DNA of 64,000 nt. Origin: Xenorhabdus szentirmaii DSM 16338. GTDB taxonomy: Bacteria > Pseudomonadota > Gammaproteobacteria > Enterobacterales > Enterobacteriaceae. The stretch lies in assembly GCF_002632585.1 (NCBI RefSeq), contig NZ_NIBV01000002.1:837909-901908 (forward strand), in the 5' to 3' direction. The notes below the pieces were generated by a model, which searched no databases, was not told the DNA's origin, and was given only the letters and a program-made list of their open reading frames with translations. Shown here piece by piece: positions 34,456 through 43,241 of this stretch (position 1 is its first letter; every line of letters starts with the position of its first letter). The position numbers were made by a program, and so were the translations under genes.

Positions 34456-35000
34456 ACCCCAAACTGGCCCACTTAAAGCGGGTTTATGACGAACTGAGCA
34501 AAAAACAGATCAAGGTCGGCTTTTTTGAGCAGGCTAAATATCCCGATGGCACATCCATTGCCTATGTCGCGTCAATTCAAGAATTCGGGCATGGCCCCAT
34601 TCCCCCGCGCCCTTTTATCCGTCCAGCAATAAACGCCAACAGGGGGAAATACCAGCGTGGCTTTAAGATGGCGATTGATAAGTCCATTTTGGGTGAGCTC
34701 AATCTGGAACAAGGGCTGGCTCAGGTGGGGGAAGCGGCCAAGGGTGATATTCAGGCAGGAATTAGCGCCGTTCAGACACCGCCTTTATCTATGGTGACGC
34801 TGTTACTGAGAAAGCGGCGCAAACAGGATGGATTTAACATGGGCGGCAAGGCGGTGGGAGAAGCATACCGGGATGCATATTTTGTCGGGCCACGACGTAA
34901 GGGCGATAAGACACTGAACATCTCAGGGGTCAGTCAAAAACCGTTAGTTGACGGGGGACTCATGATCCAGTCAGTCAACTATGCCGTGGAGGACAAATAA
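34452..35000 (+). CDS. Tail/neck completion protein (gp10-like)
   Basis: These 182 residues begin like HK97-gp10-type proteins (VYDELSKKQIKVGFFEQAKY, YVASIQEFGHGPIPPRPFIRPAI), the conserved core of the family. The gene order (connector, gp10-like, terminator, sheath) supports a role at the head-tail interface. It overlaps the next gene by one base. Confidence 0.75.
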   Translation: MNPKLAHLKRVYDELSKKQIKVGFFEQAKYPDGTSIAYVASIQEFGHGPIPPRPFIRPAINANRGKYQRGFKMAIDKSILGELNLEQGLAQVGEAAKGDIQAGISAVQTPPLSMVTLLLRKRRKQDGFNMGGKAVGEAYRDAYFVGPRRKGDKTLNISGVSQKPLVDGGLMIQSVNYAVEDK

Positions 35001-35368
35001 TGTTGGGCAATTTACACCGGATAGCCGCGCGCTATATCCCGCAACAAACGGCGCGCTGGTATCGCTTTAAGGCGCGTGAAATGGATGAATTGGGGCAGTG
35101 GAAAAATACCTATCACGATCCTGCCACCATTCGCGGCAGCTGGCAGGCCGTGGATACGCAGGATGTGCAGGAGATGGGGCTGGATACGGCGAAAGTCTAC
35201 CGCAAGCTCTACACCTCGCACGATATCCGCAACATCCAGCGGGGGGCCTCAACCGATTATCTGGTTTTTGCCGGGCGTCGTTATGATGTGATGGGCGATG
35301 TCGACTGGTACGCACAGGATGGCTGGAAATCGGTGCTCTGCATTGAGGTAGGTGATCATGACGGATAA
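35000..35368 (+). CDS. Phage neck protein of unknown role
   Basis: This 122-residue protein contains TIRGSWQAVDTQDVQEMGLD and FAGRRYDVMGDVDWYAQDGW, a compact beta domain as in head-closure proteins. It lies between the gp10-like and tail-terminator-like genes. It overlaps both neighbours slightly. Confidence 0.6.
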   Translation: MLGNLHRIAARYIPQQTARWYRFKAREMDELGQWKNTYHDPATIRGSWQAVDTQDVQEMGLDTAKVYRKLYTSHDIRNIQRGASTDYLVFAGRRYDVMGDVDWYAQDGWKSVLCIEVGDHDG

Positions 35369-35870
35369 TGAAGTCTACCGCGCCATTCGCCATCAATTGC
35401 TGAAACAATTAGCCGAAGCGGGGATCGCCATTTCCGTCGTGGCTGGCTTCCAGTCCACCAAGCAGGGGCGGGAAGACAGCTTCGTGATGTTCTTTCCCAT
35501 TGAGGAAGCGGCGCACGGCTGGCAGGGGCGCAATTACCACGTTGTCGGGCGCGATGCCAATCACCGCGAAACTCAGTTGGTGGAGAAAACGTTACAGGTG
35601 CAAGGTGTCGGCACGCATCAGGATTTAAACGCCAGCGACATTACCGCCACCGTGCGCATGATAGTGAATTCTCTGCCCTTTGTGGACGCGCTGCGAAAGA
35701 AAAACATCGGTGTCCAGCGTGCCGGCAACCTGCGCACGCCGTTCTTTGTTAACGATCAGGGTAACTATGAGCTGTCACCCTCCTTTGATGTGAAAATCAC
35801 CCATTCACGCGACATCAAACCTAACACAGCCGCCATTAGCGGGCTGTATCCCGATATTTACCGAATCTAA
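35358..35870 (+). CDS. Tail terminator-like protein
   Basis: I place the start at ATG 35358 (GAGG upstream), six bases inside a possible GTG start. The 170 residues show the terminator-like pattern with GREDSFVMFFPIEEAAHGWQ and IVNSLPFVDAL. In contractile-tailed phages this gene comes just before the sheath. Confidence 0.65.
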   Translation: MTDNEVYRAIRHQLLKQLAEAGIAISVVAGFQSTKQGREDSFVMFFPIEEAAHGWQGRNYHVVGRDANHRETQLVEKTLQVQGVGTHQDLNASDITATVRMIVNSLPFVDALRKKNIGVQRAGNLRTPFFVNDQGNYELSPSFDVKITHSRDIKPNTAAISGLYPDIYRI

Positions 35871-35887
35871 ACGAATAAGGTTTCGTT

Positions 35888-37375
35888 ATGCCCATTAAAC
35901 AAACTCGATATGTCGATATCGCGAGTGCGGTGATCGGCGCGTCAAGTGTCCCGATGCGCAAGCTCACGGGGCGCGTGTTTTCGACCAACCCGAAGATACC
36001 CGCGGGTAAGGTGCTGGAATTTTCCAATGGTCAGGTAGATGAACTGCTGGGGGCAGGATCGCCTGAAGCCAAATTTGCCCGCCAGTATTTCAGTTACGTC
36101 AGTCCCGCGCCGGTCAGCAAGCCGAAAGAATTGCAGATTGCCGCTTATGAGCCGATAGGACGCGCCCCAGCGGTGTATGGGACGAAAGCCGCCCCGCTGG
36201 AGGAATTGAAAGCGTTGGTGGATGGCTCTATCACCGTCACCATCGGCGGGGTGATGAAGGTGTTCAGTGACATTGATTTGTCCAAAGTGACCTCTTATGC
36301 CGATGTTGGCTCAGCCGTGCAGGCCAAACTGAACGCGGAAAAAAAAAACCAGTTCACCAACGCTTACATCACCTTTAATGCGATGGACAGTGCCTTTGTC
36401 TTGACCGGGGGTGTGCAGGAAAAAGCCGACATTAGCGTGATTTATTCCGTACTGGCGGATGCGATGGGGTTGTCTACCGGTAACCGCTCTGCCGGCAATG
36501 CTGCCCAATCGCCACTGGATGCCTTTATGGCCGCGGAGAAAGTGTCAGACTCGTTTGGCAGTGCCACGTTCCTTGCGGACATGGCCTTACCACAGGCGGT
36601 TGAGTTGGCGCAGTATATCGCCGGGGAAAACGTCAAATATCAGTTGCACTTGAATGTCACCGCCGAAAATGTGGAGGACTGGAGCGCGGCATTGATGGGC
36701 ACCGCCTCGACGGGGTTGAACCTGAAAACCGACGACGACTATTTTGTGCAGGCATTGCCAATGGCGATCATGGCTGCGACCGATTACGACCGCACCAACG
36801 CGACCACCAACTACATGTACCGCCAGTTTGGCGTGACGTTTCCGTCGCAAACCCGCACCGATTTGGATGCTGACGAACTGGATAAGCTGCGAGTGAACTA
36901 TTACGGTGAAACCGCCGTGGCAGGTTCGCAAATTCGCTTCTACCAGCGCGGTTTTTTGTGCGGCGGGGCATCAAATCCGCTGGATATGAGTGTCCATGCC
37001 AATGAGCAGTGGCTTAAGTCCCATATTACCCAACAGTGGTTTTCTCTATTGATGGCAACACGCGGCATTCCCGCCAACAAAGACGGGGAAGCCCGTGCAA
37101 TGGCCGTGATTGCTGGGGCGGTGACCAAGGCACTCAATAACGGCACCATCTTACCCGGCAAGACCTTAACCGAGGTGCAGAAAATCGCCGTGGCGGATGC
37201 GTCCGGGGATGATTTGGCGTGGCACGACGTGCAGGACAAAGGCTATTGGTATAATACTCAGATTGTGGAGAACAGCGGTGTCTCCGATTTGCCCGAGTAC
37301 GTGATGAAGTATGTGCTGATTTACGGCAAGGGGGACTGGGTGCGTAAGGTCGAAGGCTCTCATAACTTGGTATAA
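35888..37375 (+). CDS. Tail sheath protein (DUF3383)
   Basis: These 495 residues are a DUF3383-type sheath subunit: FSTNPKIPAGKVLEFSNG near the start, ATNYMYRQFGVTFPSQT, and a C-terminal KYVLIYGKGDWVRKVEGSH. It marks the tail as contractile (myovirus). It follows the terminator gene and precedes the tube gene, as normal. Confidence 0.88.
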   Translation: MPIKQTRYVDIASAVIGASSVPMRKLTGRVFSTNPKIPAGKVLEFSNGQVDELLGAGSPEAKFARQYFSYVSPAPVSKPKELQIAAYEPIGRAPAVYGTKAAPLEELKALVDGSITVTIGGVMKVFSDIDLSKVTSYADVGSAVQAKLNAEKKNQFTNAYITFNAMDSAFVLTGGVQEKADISVIYSVLADAMGLSTGNRSAGNAAQSPLDAFMAAEKVSDSFGSATFLADMALPQAVELAQYIAGENVKYQLHLNVTAENVEDWSAALMGTASTGLNLKTDDDYFVQALPMAIMAATDYDRTNATTNYMYRQFGVTFPSQTRTDLDADELDKLRVNYYGETAVAGSQIRFYQRGFLCGGASNPLDMSVHANEQWLKSHITQQWFSLLMATRGIPANKDGEARAMAVIAGAVTKALNNGTILPGKTLTEVQKIAVADASGDDLAWHDVQDKGYWYNTQIVENSGVSDLPEYVMKYVLIYGKGDWVRKVEGSHNLV

Positions 37376-37385
37376 GGAACAGCAC

Positions 37386-37838
37386 ATGCATGATGTATCA
37401 GCCACGGGCTTAAGTCTGGTGATCCAGGCCAGTAAAACTTTTCCGTCGGGCATTCAAATCACCCAGTTTGCGGACGATGCTGATCCGCTGGACTTGCCTG
37501 CTGTCGATATCGCCCAGACCGGGATGGATATCAACGGCAATTTGACCAGTTGGTCAGCCCCGACGCCACAAACCGTCACCATTAACGTGCTGGCGGGCAG
37601 TGAAGAAGACGAAAACCTGTCTATTTTGCTGGAAGCCAACATTGCCAAGCGCGGACGCCGCCATGCGGGGGACGAAATAACCATTGTGGCGTCCTACGGC
37701 GATGGCTCAACGACAACCGCCCGTAACGGCAAAATCACCAACGGCAGCCGGGGCAATTCCGCCGCCAGTGCCGGACGACTCAAGAGCAAACAATACACGT
37801 TTGTGTTTCAGGACTTCGACCGCACGCGGGCGCGTTAA
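37386..37838 (+). CDS. Tail tube protein
   Basis: This 150-residue, beta-rich protein comes directly after the sheath and before the chaperone and tape-measure genes, the standard tube position. DIAQTGMDINGNLTSWSAP and QYTFVFQDFDRTRAR are similar to tubes of Bcep-like phages. Confidence 0.78.
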   Translation: MHDVSATGLSLVIQASKTFPSGIQITQFADDADPLDLPAVDIAQTGMDINGNLTSWSAPTPQTVTINVLAGSEEDENLSILLEANIAKRGRRHAGDEITIVASYGDGSTTTARNGKITNGSRGNSAASAGRLKSKQYTFVFQDFDRTRAR

Positions 37839-37889
37839 GTCTTTTTTTGAATTGTGGCGGGCATTTCCCGCCTTTTTTATGAGGCTGTT

Positions 37890-38348
37890 ATGTTAATCAA
37901 ACCGAAAGAGATCGTCATTACGGATGCTGACCGTGAGGAACATACCTTCATTATCAGCCGCCTTCCGGCGACGGTGGGGCGGGAAATTCTGGCGAAATAC
38001 CCGCTCTCTAATGCGCCGAAAATTGGCGATTACGACGTCAGCCATGAGGCGATGCTGAAAATGCTGCGCTATGTGGCCGTTGAACGGGACGGCCAGGAAA
38101 TTCTGCTCAAGACGCAGACCCTGATTGATAACCATGTGCCGGATGGCGAAGCCCTGATCCGTCTGGAACTCGAAATGCTGAGGTACAACACCAGTTTTTT
38201 CGGGGGCGACGGGAGCCGCGGTTTCCTCCCCTTCCTGCTGGACAAAATCACCGGTTCACTCCCGTCGATTATCCAAACGCTGATGGCTTCTTTGCCGTCA
38301 TCCTCAGCGAAAAACTCGCCACCTACAGCGAACTCAACACGTCGATAG
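37890..38348 (+). CDS. Tail assembly chaperone, short frame
   Basis: The start is ATG 37890 behind GAGG. The 152 residues (IVITDADREEHTFIISRLPA, LKMLRYVAVERDGQE) are all in frame 0. The last 22 residues (ASLPSSSAKNSPPT) do not look conserved. A second frame at -1 continues with protein-like sequence until the tape-measure start (38282-38431), as in G/GT-type chaperones of many tailed phages. Confidence 0.75.
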   Translation: MLIKPKEIVITDADREEHTFIISRLPATVGREILAKYPLSNAPKIGDYDVSHEAMLKMLRYVAVERDGQEILLKTQTLIDNHVPDGEALIRLELEMLRYNTSFFGGDGSRGFLPFLLDKITGSLPSIIQTLMASLPSSSAKNSPPTANSTRR

Positions 38349-38431
38349 ATTTGGAAGGCGCGTTTGACCTGTGGGAGATTGCCATTACCAACCGGTATAA
38401 CGAAGCACTGGCGGCTTCAAAGGAGCGATAA
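38282..38431 (+). other. -1 frame extension of the tail chaperone
   Basis: The -1 frame reads FFAVILSEKLATYSEL, LEGAFDLWEIAITNRYNE and stops at 38429-38431, one base before the tape-measure ATG. It has no start or SD of its own, so it should be reached by ribosomal frameshifting. Candidate slip points are CCAAACG at 38273-38279 and the A5 run at 38310-38315. A mutation in a once single gene is the alternative. Confidence 0.6.
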
Positions 38432-40564
38432 ATGTCCCTGATGGATACCTTTGTCCAGATATTTGAATTTGATACCCGTCAGGCCGACGACGCCTTTGAT
38501 CGTTTCCGCCGTTCAACCGATGACATGCTGGCAGATATGCGACGGGCGCAACAAGCCGCCGAAGCGGGGGCGGGTGGTTTCAGTGACTTTGTGCAGGAAT
38601 TGGCAAGTACCTTGCAAGATGTGACCGGCGGGGAGTCACTCGACATTGACGTCAATCTCCATGACACCGAAGCAAAGCTGTCTGCTGTGCGCGCACGGAT
38701 GGGGGAACTGGAAAGTGCCTTGTCTGCACTGGATAGCCAGCGGGAACAGGTGAGCCAAGGCATGCAGGGCAGCGGCGAAAGCCTCGAGCGGCTCAATACG
38801 CAGTATGGGCAGTTACAGGGGGAACTGGCTGCCCTTAATGGTGAACTCAACACGCTGACCGATGCCGAGCAAAAGAACCTCAAGGCGAAAGAAGCCGTTG
38901 AGTCTATAGTGGAAGCGCTACAGGCAGACTACAACAAATTCGTTGAAACCATGCGTACCAAAGGTATTCAGGCTGCGGTAGATGAAGCGAAGGCGCAAAA
39001 TCATTTGCAACGCGCGCTGACTGAAACGGAAAGTAAATACAACGCGGCCGGGGAATCGGTCGCCGGATTTGCCACTAAAGCACTGGGGGCAGTCGGTGTT
39101 GTGATGAGTATTGGCGGGATTTTTGCCGATACAGTATTACGTTCGCAGGAAATTGAAGCCCTGGATAAACTGGGGGGAAAAATCGGTATGGCGACCGCCG
39201 ATGTCGATGCGTTCAGCGGCGCAATGACTGAACTAGGCGGTTCGCGTGAAGCAGCGCAGGCTGATCTTGAAGCCCTGTCTCAGGCCTTCGGCCAGACCAG
39301 CAATAAGATGGAACGCATCCTTGCCACCGCCGATAAAGTGAAAGGGATGAAGTTCGACAAAGCCAAAGCCACACTTGCCGGGCTGGGTGTCTCCGATGAG
39401 AAAACCGTGGAACTGATGATGAAAGGGCGCAAAGAATTGGAGCGCGTGATGGGCATTCAGAAGGAATATTCCGGTATCACCAAGGAGAGCATCGAAAAAT
39501 CCATCAAGTTTAATACAGCAATGAATAAATTCAATCAGTCTTCGGGGTTGCTGAAAAACAGCTTTCTGGAGATGGTGATCCCCGTCCTCGCCAAAGGCAT
39601 GGAATGGCTATCGACGTTTATCGACTTCTGCAAAGCCAATAAGCACCTGATTATTGGTTTCTTTCTGACGATAGGCATTGCCATTGCCGCTTACTATGTG
39701 CCGCCGCTGCTGGCCGCTGCCGCTGCAACACTGGCGGCCACATGGCCGATGCTGGCAATTATTGCCATTATCGCGTTGCTGGCGGCTGCGTTCGCCCTGG
39801 TCTATGACGATATCATGAACTTTATCGAGGGCAATGATTCGATGATCGGGCGCATCATGGACAAGTACCCGATGGTGAAGAAAGTCATCATGGCCTTGTG
39901 GAATGCATGGAAGGTGCTGTTTGATTACCTTAAGGTGATAGTGAAATTTGTGGCTGATTTAGTGGTGGATGCGTTTAACACGATGGATCAGACAATCAGT
40001 GCGTTCATTGATTGGTTACTGGGAACGATTACCTCTCTGGGCGAATGGGGCAGCCAGTTTAGCGGCGTGTTTGATACGGTGTCAGATGCCGTTGTCGGGG
40101 CGTTTACGTGGATGTGGGCACAGGTGAAGAAAATCATTGGCTGGATTGGTGATGGGCTGGATGCCGTCTCCAAAGGTCTCAGTACCGTGAAGGGCTGGTT
40201 TGGTTTTGGCGAGGACAAGAAAGTCGAGGTGGTCAAGCGTTCCGTTAATGAAGACGGCCAGATTGTCACTGAAACCCCGCCACCCGATAACGGTAATCAG
40301 GACGAGAAAAAAGCCTTTCGGGCCGATATGGACAGGCTCAATCAACAGCTGGCGGCGGCATCACAAAATCCCCTCAATCCGCTGACCAGTCAGGCCATCA
40401 GCAATCAGTCACACCAGACGAATGAAAACAATATCCAGATAGCCGAAGTGAACGTCAATACGCAAGCCACCGATGCGCAGGGGGTGGCAAAAGAGTTCAA
40501 AGGCGAGCTGGCAAACCAGCTACAGGACCTGGGCCAGCAAACCGCCACAGGAGTCGCCCGATGA
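38432..40564 (+). CDS. Tail tape measure protein
   Basis: These 710 residues have a long N-terminal coiled coil (to about 220), a helical middle, and a hydrophobic block at about 405-460 (HLIIGFFLTIGIAIAAYYV, AALLAAAFALVYDD) typical of tape measures. It sets the tail length and helps DNA enter the cell. The size suggests a tail near 100 nm if the usual about 1.5 angstrom per residue holds. It overlaps the baseplate gene by four bases. Confidence 0.87.
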   Translation: MSLMDTFVQIFEFDTRQADDAFDRFRRSTDDMLADMRRAQQAAEAGAGGFSDFVQELASTLQDVTGGESLDIDVNLHDTEAKLSAVRARMGELESALSALDSQREQVSQGMQGSGESLERLNTQYGQLQGELAALNGELNTLTDAEQKNLKAKEAVESIVEALQADYNKFVETMRTKGIQAAVDEAKAQNHLQRALTETESKYNAAGESVAGFATKALGAVGVVMSIGGIFADTVLRSQEIEALDKLGGKIGMATADVDAFSGAMTELGGSREAAQADLEALSQAFGQTSNKMERILATADKVKGMKFDKAKATLAGLGVSDEKTVELMMKGRKELERVMGIQKEYSGITKESIEKSIKFNTAMNKFNQSSGLLKNSFLEMVIPVLAKGMEWLSTFIDFCKANKHLIIGFFLTIGIAIAAYYVPPLLAAAAATLAATWPMLAIIAIIALLAAAFALVYDDIMNFIEGNDSMIGRIMDKYPMVKKVIMALWNAWKVLFDYLKVIVKFVADLVVDAFNTMDQTISAFIDWLLGTITSLGEWGSQFSGVFDTVSDAVVGAFTWMWAQVKKIIGWIGDGLDAVSKGLSTVKGWFGFGEDKKVEVVKRSVNEDGQIVTETPPPDNGNQDEKKAFRADMDRLNQQLAAASQNPLNPLTSQAISNQSHQTNENNIQIAEVNVNTQATDAQGVAKEFKGELANQLQDLGQQTATGVAR

Positions 40565-41088
40565 TCACCGAAGTCAAAATTTTCAATGTGAATACCTTTG
40601 ACACCTTGTTTGAAGCCGCCAGCCCGATTCAGGTCAGTGTGCGGGACGAGCATAAGGTGACGAAGTTTCAGGTCGAGAACGGCGAAACCCGCAGTGACCA
40701 CATTGTGGTGGAAGCGGTGGAGATTGGCATGGAATTGTTGCTGACCGGCGAACTGAAAAACAGTTTTTCGGCCATGCAGCAGGCCTATGATGCCCATCAG
40801 CTGGTGGGTATCCAGACGCGGGTCAAAACCTACCAGCCGATGATACTGGTGAATTTCTTCCATGATGAAGTGCCGGAAATGGCGGACGCGATTAAATTGT
40901 CCCTGCGGTTCAGCGAGTGGCGCACGGTTGAGCCGGAATACGGCGCATTGCCGCCGCGTCGGGTGGCGAAAAAGACGCAATCGGGCACAGTTAACCGGGG
41001 TAACGTCCAGACCCAAACCGTTTCAGGCCAGAAAAAATCGATTGCCACCAAAATCATGGACGGCGATCCCTTGTTTACAGGCAAATAG
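40561..41088 (+). CDS. Baseplate protein following the tape measure
   Basis: These 175 residues (QVSVRDEHKVTKFQVENGETRS, MILVNFFHDEVPEMADAI) are of a type found directly after tape-measure genes in DUF3383 myoviruses. It is probably the inner baseplate hub-binding protein, like the LysM/Dit position in other phages. The C-terminus is basic and likely disordered. Confidence 0.65.
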   Translation: MITEVKIFNVNTFDTLFEAASPIQVSVRDEHKVTKFQVENGETRSDHIVVEAVEIGMELLLTGELKNSFSAMQQAYDAHQLVGIQTRVKTYQPMILVNFFHDEVPEMADAIKLSLRFSEWRTVEPEYGALPPRRVAKKTQSGTVNRGNVQTQTVSGQKKSIATKIMDGDPLFTGK

Positions 41089-41102
41089 TTCGGAGGCAAA
41101 TA

Positions 41103-41423
41103 ATGCGTGAAATTCCCTTGCGGGCCATCCCCAATCAGCAGCTGGCCGTCACCCTTGACGGCGTGAACTGGGTGATCACCCTGAAAGCTGCCCGGTCAAT
41201 GATGATCAGTGATATCCAGCGTGATAGGGACACGATAGTTCAGGGAAACCGGTTGGTGGCCAACGCCAGCCTGATCCCTTACGCCTATCTCAGCCCGGCA
41301 GGCAACTTTGCCCTGCTCACGGAAAACCACGAACTGCCCTGGTGGGAAAAGTTCGAATCGACACAGACCTTAATTTACTGGAGGGGCGATGATAGATCTG
41401 CGGCGTATCCGGCTGGGAATTGA
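41103..41423 (+). CDS. Baseplate plug-like protein
   Basis: These 106 residues (REIPLRAIPNQQLAVTLDG, NHELPWWEKFESTQTLIYW) match the small plug proteins found between the tape-measure-linked protein and the hub. AGG precedes the ATG. It overlaps the hub gene by 35 bases. Confidence 0.68.
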   Translation: MREIPLRAIPNQQLAVTLDGVNWVITLKAARSMMISDIQRDRDTIVQGNRLVANASLIPYAYLSPAGNFALLTENHELPWWEKFESTQTLIYWRGDDRSAAYPAGN

Positions 41424-42204
41424 AGTCAGCGGGCGCTTGAACTGGTACGAAGGGATGCGTGTCTCCGCTTCCGGCACGAAATACGCCAATCCCCTGCAAA
41501 ATGAATGTTCCGTCACGATTGATGGCTTAAGCAGCGACACCCGCGATTACCTTCTGACCCAGACCAGCCCCTACACCCAAAGCAAACAACCCCGCCGCCT
41601 CATACTGGAAGCCGGACGGATGGGCAGCGGCCTGTTCCGGGTGTTTGTCGGGGATATTGTCAGTGCGGAAATTGCCGCCCCGCCCGATGTCACCCTGACC
41701 CTGAAAGCCAAGACGGGGAACAGCCGCGCGGGGACGATTGTCTCCACGTCCGGGGGCGCGATGAAAAAACTGTCTGAGATCGCACAGGGTATCGCCGACG
41801 ATTGCAAGGTGAAACTGGATTTTCAGGCTACTGACAAAAATATTGCCAACTGGTATTACTGCGGCGCGGCCTTGTCTCAGGTGGCCCGGTTGCAGGAGTC
41901 CGGCGGCGTGAAAGCCTTTATTGACGATGAAGTGCTGTATATCAAGGACAGCCACAACGCCCTGAAGAACCGCCTGCGTATCCTGACGATGAAAACCGGC
42001 ATGGTGGGCATTCCCAAGGCCACCGAGAAGGGACTGGATGTCAGCTTCCTGATTGATGGCGAGTCAATGCTGGGCGGAATGCTGCGCCTTGACAGCAAGC
42101 TGAATAAATCCCTCAACGGCGATTACATCATCGAACAGCTTAAGTTTGATATCGCCTCCCATGATGACGCCTTTTTCTATACAGCCACCTGCAAACGAGC
42201 GTAA
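41389..42204 (+). CDS. Baseplate hub protein (Mu gp44-like)
   Basis: These 271 residues form the hub ring to which the spike attaches. RIRLGIEVSGRLNWYEGMRVSA, then KNRLRILTMKTGMVGIPKAT and SLNGDYIIEQLKFDIASHDD are hub-type. The order plug - hub - spike - gp25 - gpJ is complete and conserved. Confidence 0.78.
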   Translation: MIDLRRIRLGIEVSGRLNWYEGMRVSASGTKYANPLQNECSVTIDGLSSDTRDYLLTQTSPYTQSKQPRRLILEAGRMGSGLFRVFVGDIVSAEIAAPPDVTLTLKAKTGNSRAGTIVSTSGGAMKKLSEIAQGIADDCKVKLDFQATDKNIANWYYCGAALSQVARLQESGGVKAFIDDEVLYIKDSHNALKNRLRILTMKTGMVGIPKATEKGLDVSFLIDGESMLGGMLRLDSKLNKSLNGDYIIEQLKFDIASHDDAFFYTATCKRA

Positions 42205-42207
42205 ACC

Positions 42208-42900
42208 ATGAATCAACCGAACAGCGATATTGCCAGCGAAGGCAGCCTTGCGGGGCAGTTTATGGCCGCCTTTCGTAACCTGATGCTCAATGTTGAGGAT
42301 ATGCTGCCCGCGACTGTGGTCAGTTATGACGACAGAACCAACCGCGCGGTCATCAAGCCGCTGGTGATGATGGCGACTACCGAAGGCCAGACGATTTCCC
42401 GCGCGCCGGTGCATAACATTCCAGTGTTCCGTTTTGGTGGCGGGGGATTTTTTGTGCGCGTCCCCCTGAAGCCCGGCGATGTTGGCTGGCTGAAAGCCAA
42501 TGACCGTGACATCAGCCTGATATTCCAGCGGGGCGGGCAGGAAGACCAACCCAACACCGCCCGGCTGCATTCGTTCAGTGATGCGATGTTTTTCCCGGAC
42601 ACCATTAAGGGCTGGGCAATAGATGGCAAGAATCTGGATGCGCTGGTGATTCAATCAATGGATGGCACGGTGTGCCTGTCCCTGCATCACGACAAAGTGG
42701 TGCTGGATACGCCCCGGCTTGAAGTGAACGCACCAGAAACCCTGTTCACCGGCAACGTTACCATCAACGGTAACCACGCGGTCAACGGTAACAGCGATTC
42801 CTCTGGCGGCACGATGCGCCACAATGGGCGCAATATTGGAGATACCCATCAGCACAGCGGAGTCAGAACCGGAGAGGGCAACACAGGAGAGCCACTATGA
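42208..42900 (+). CDS. Membrane-puncturing spike (Gp138 type)
   Basis: This 230-residue central spike has an N-terminal OB-like part (LPATVVSYDDRTNRAVIKP, PGDVGWLKANDRDIS) and a repetitive beta-helix tip. The end has His214-Gln-His216 in GDTHQHSGV, the HxH metal site that binds an iron ion in spikes of this kind. It pierces the outer membrane when the sheath contracts. Confidence 0.85.
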   Translation: MNQPNSDIASEGSLAGQFMAAFRNLMLNVEDMLPATVVSYDDRTNRAVIKPLVMMATTEGQTISRAPVHNIPVFRFGGGGFFVRVPLKPGDVGWLKANDRDISLIFQRGGQEDQPNTARLHSFSDAMFFPDTIKGWAIDGKNLDALVIQSMDGTVCLSLHHDKVVLDTPRLEVNAPETLFTGNVTINGNHAVNGNSDSSGGTMRHNGRNIGDTHQHSGVRTGEGNTGEPL

Positions 42901-43241
42901 TCACCTTTGCGGTGGATGATAACAACGATTTGACGTTGGGGGATGACGGCAATCTGGCCTTGGTGCGTGATGCCGGGGCTGTTAAAAACCTCTGTCTCCA
43001 CTACGCCCGCGCCTTGCGGGGGGAAATGTTGCACAAGGTGGACAAGGGTATTCCTTACTGGAAAACCACCTTCGGACGCAATGCGGATATTCCGATGTTT
43101 GAAGCGGCGTTTCGTGAACGGATGAGTGAGGTGGACGGGGTGGAGGAAATTGTGTCCTTTCAGGCAGGCATTGCGGATAACGAGTTACATTACATTGCCG
43201 TGATCCGCTCAATTTACGGGAGTTTTACCCTCAATGGCTGA
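42897..43241 (+). CDS. Baseplate wedge protein (gp25/gp46-like)
   Basis: These 114 residues (NDLTLGDDGNLALVRDAGAV, MLHKVDKGIPYWKTTFGR, MSEVDGVEEIVSF) are of the gp25-like wedge family. It overlaps both spike and gpJ genes. It joins the wedge to the sheath. Confidence 0.82.
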   Translation: MITFAVDDNNDLTLGDDGNLALVRDAGAVKNLCLHYARALRGEMLHKVDKGIPYWKTTFGRNADIPMFEAAFRERMSEVDGVEEIVSFQAGIADNELHYIAVIRSIYGSFTLNG

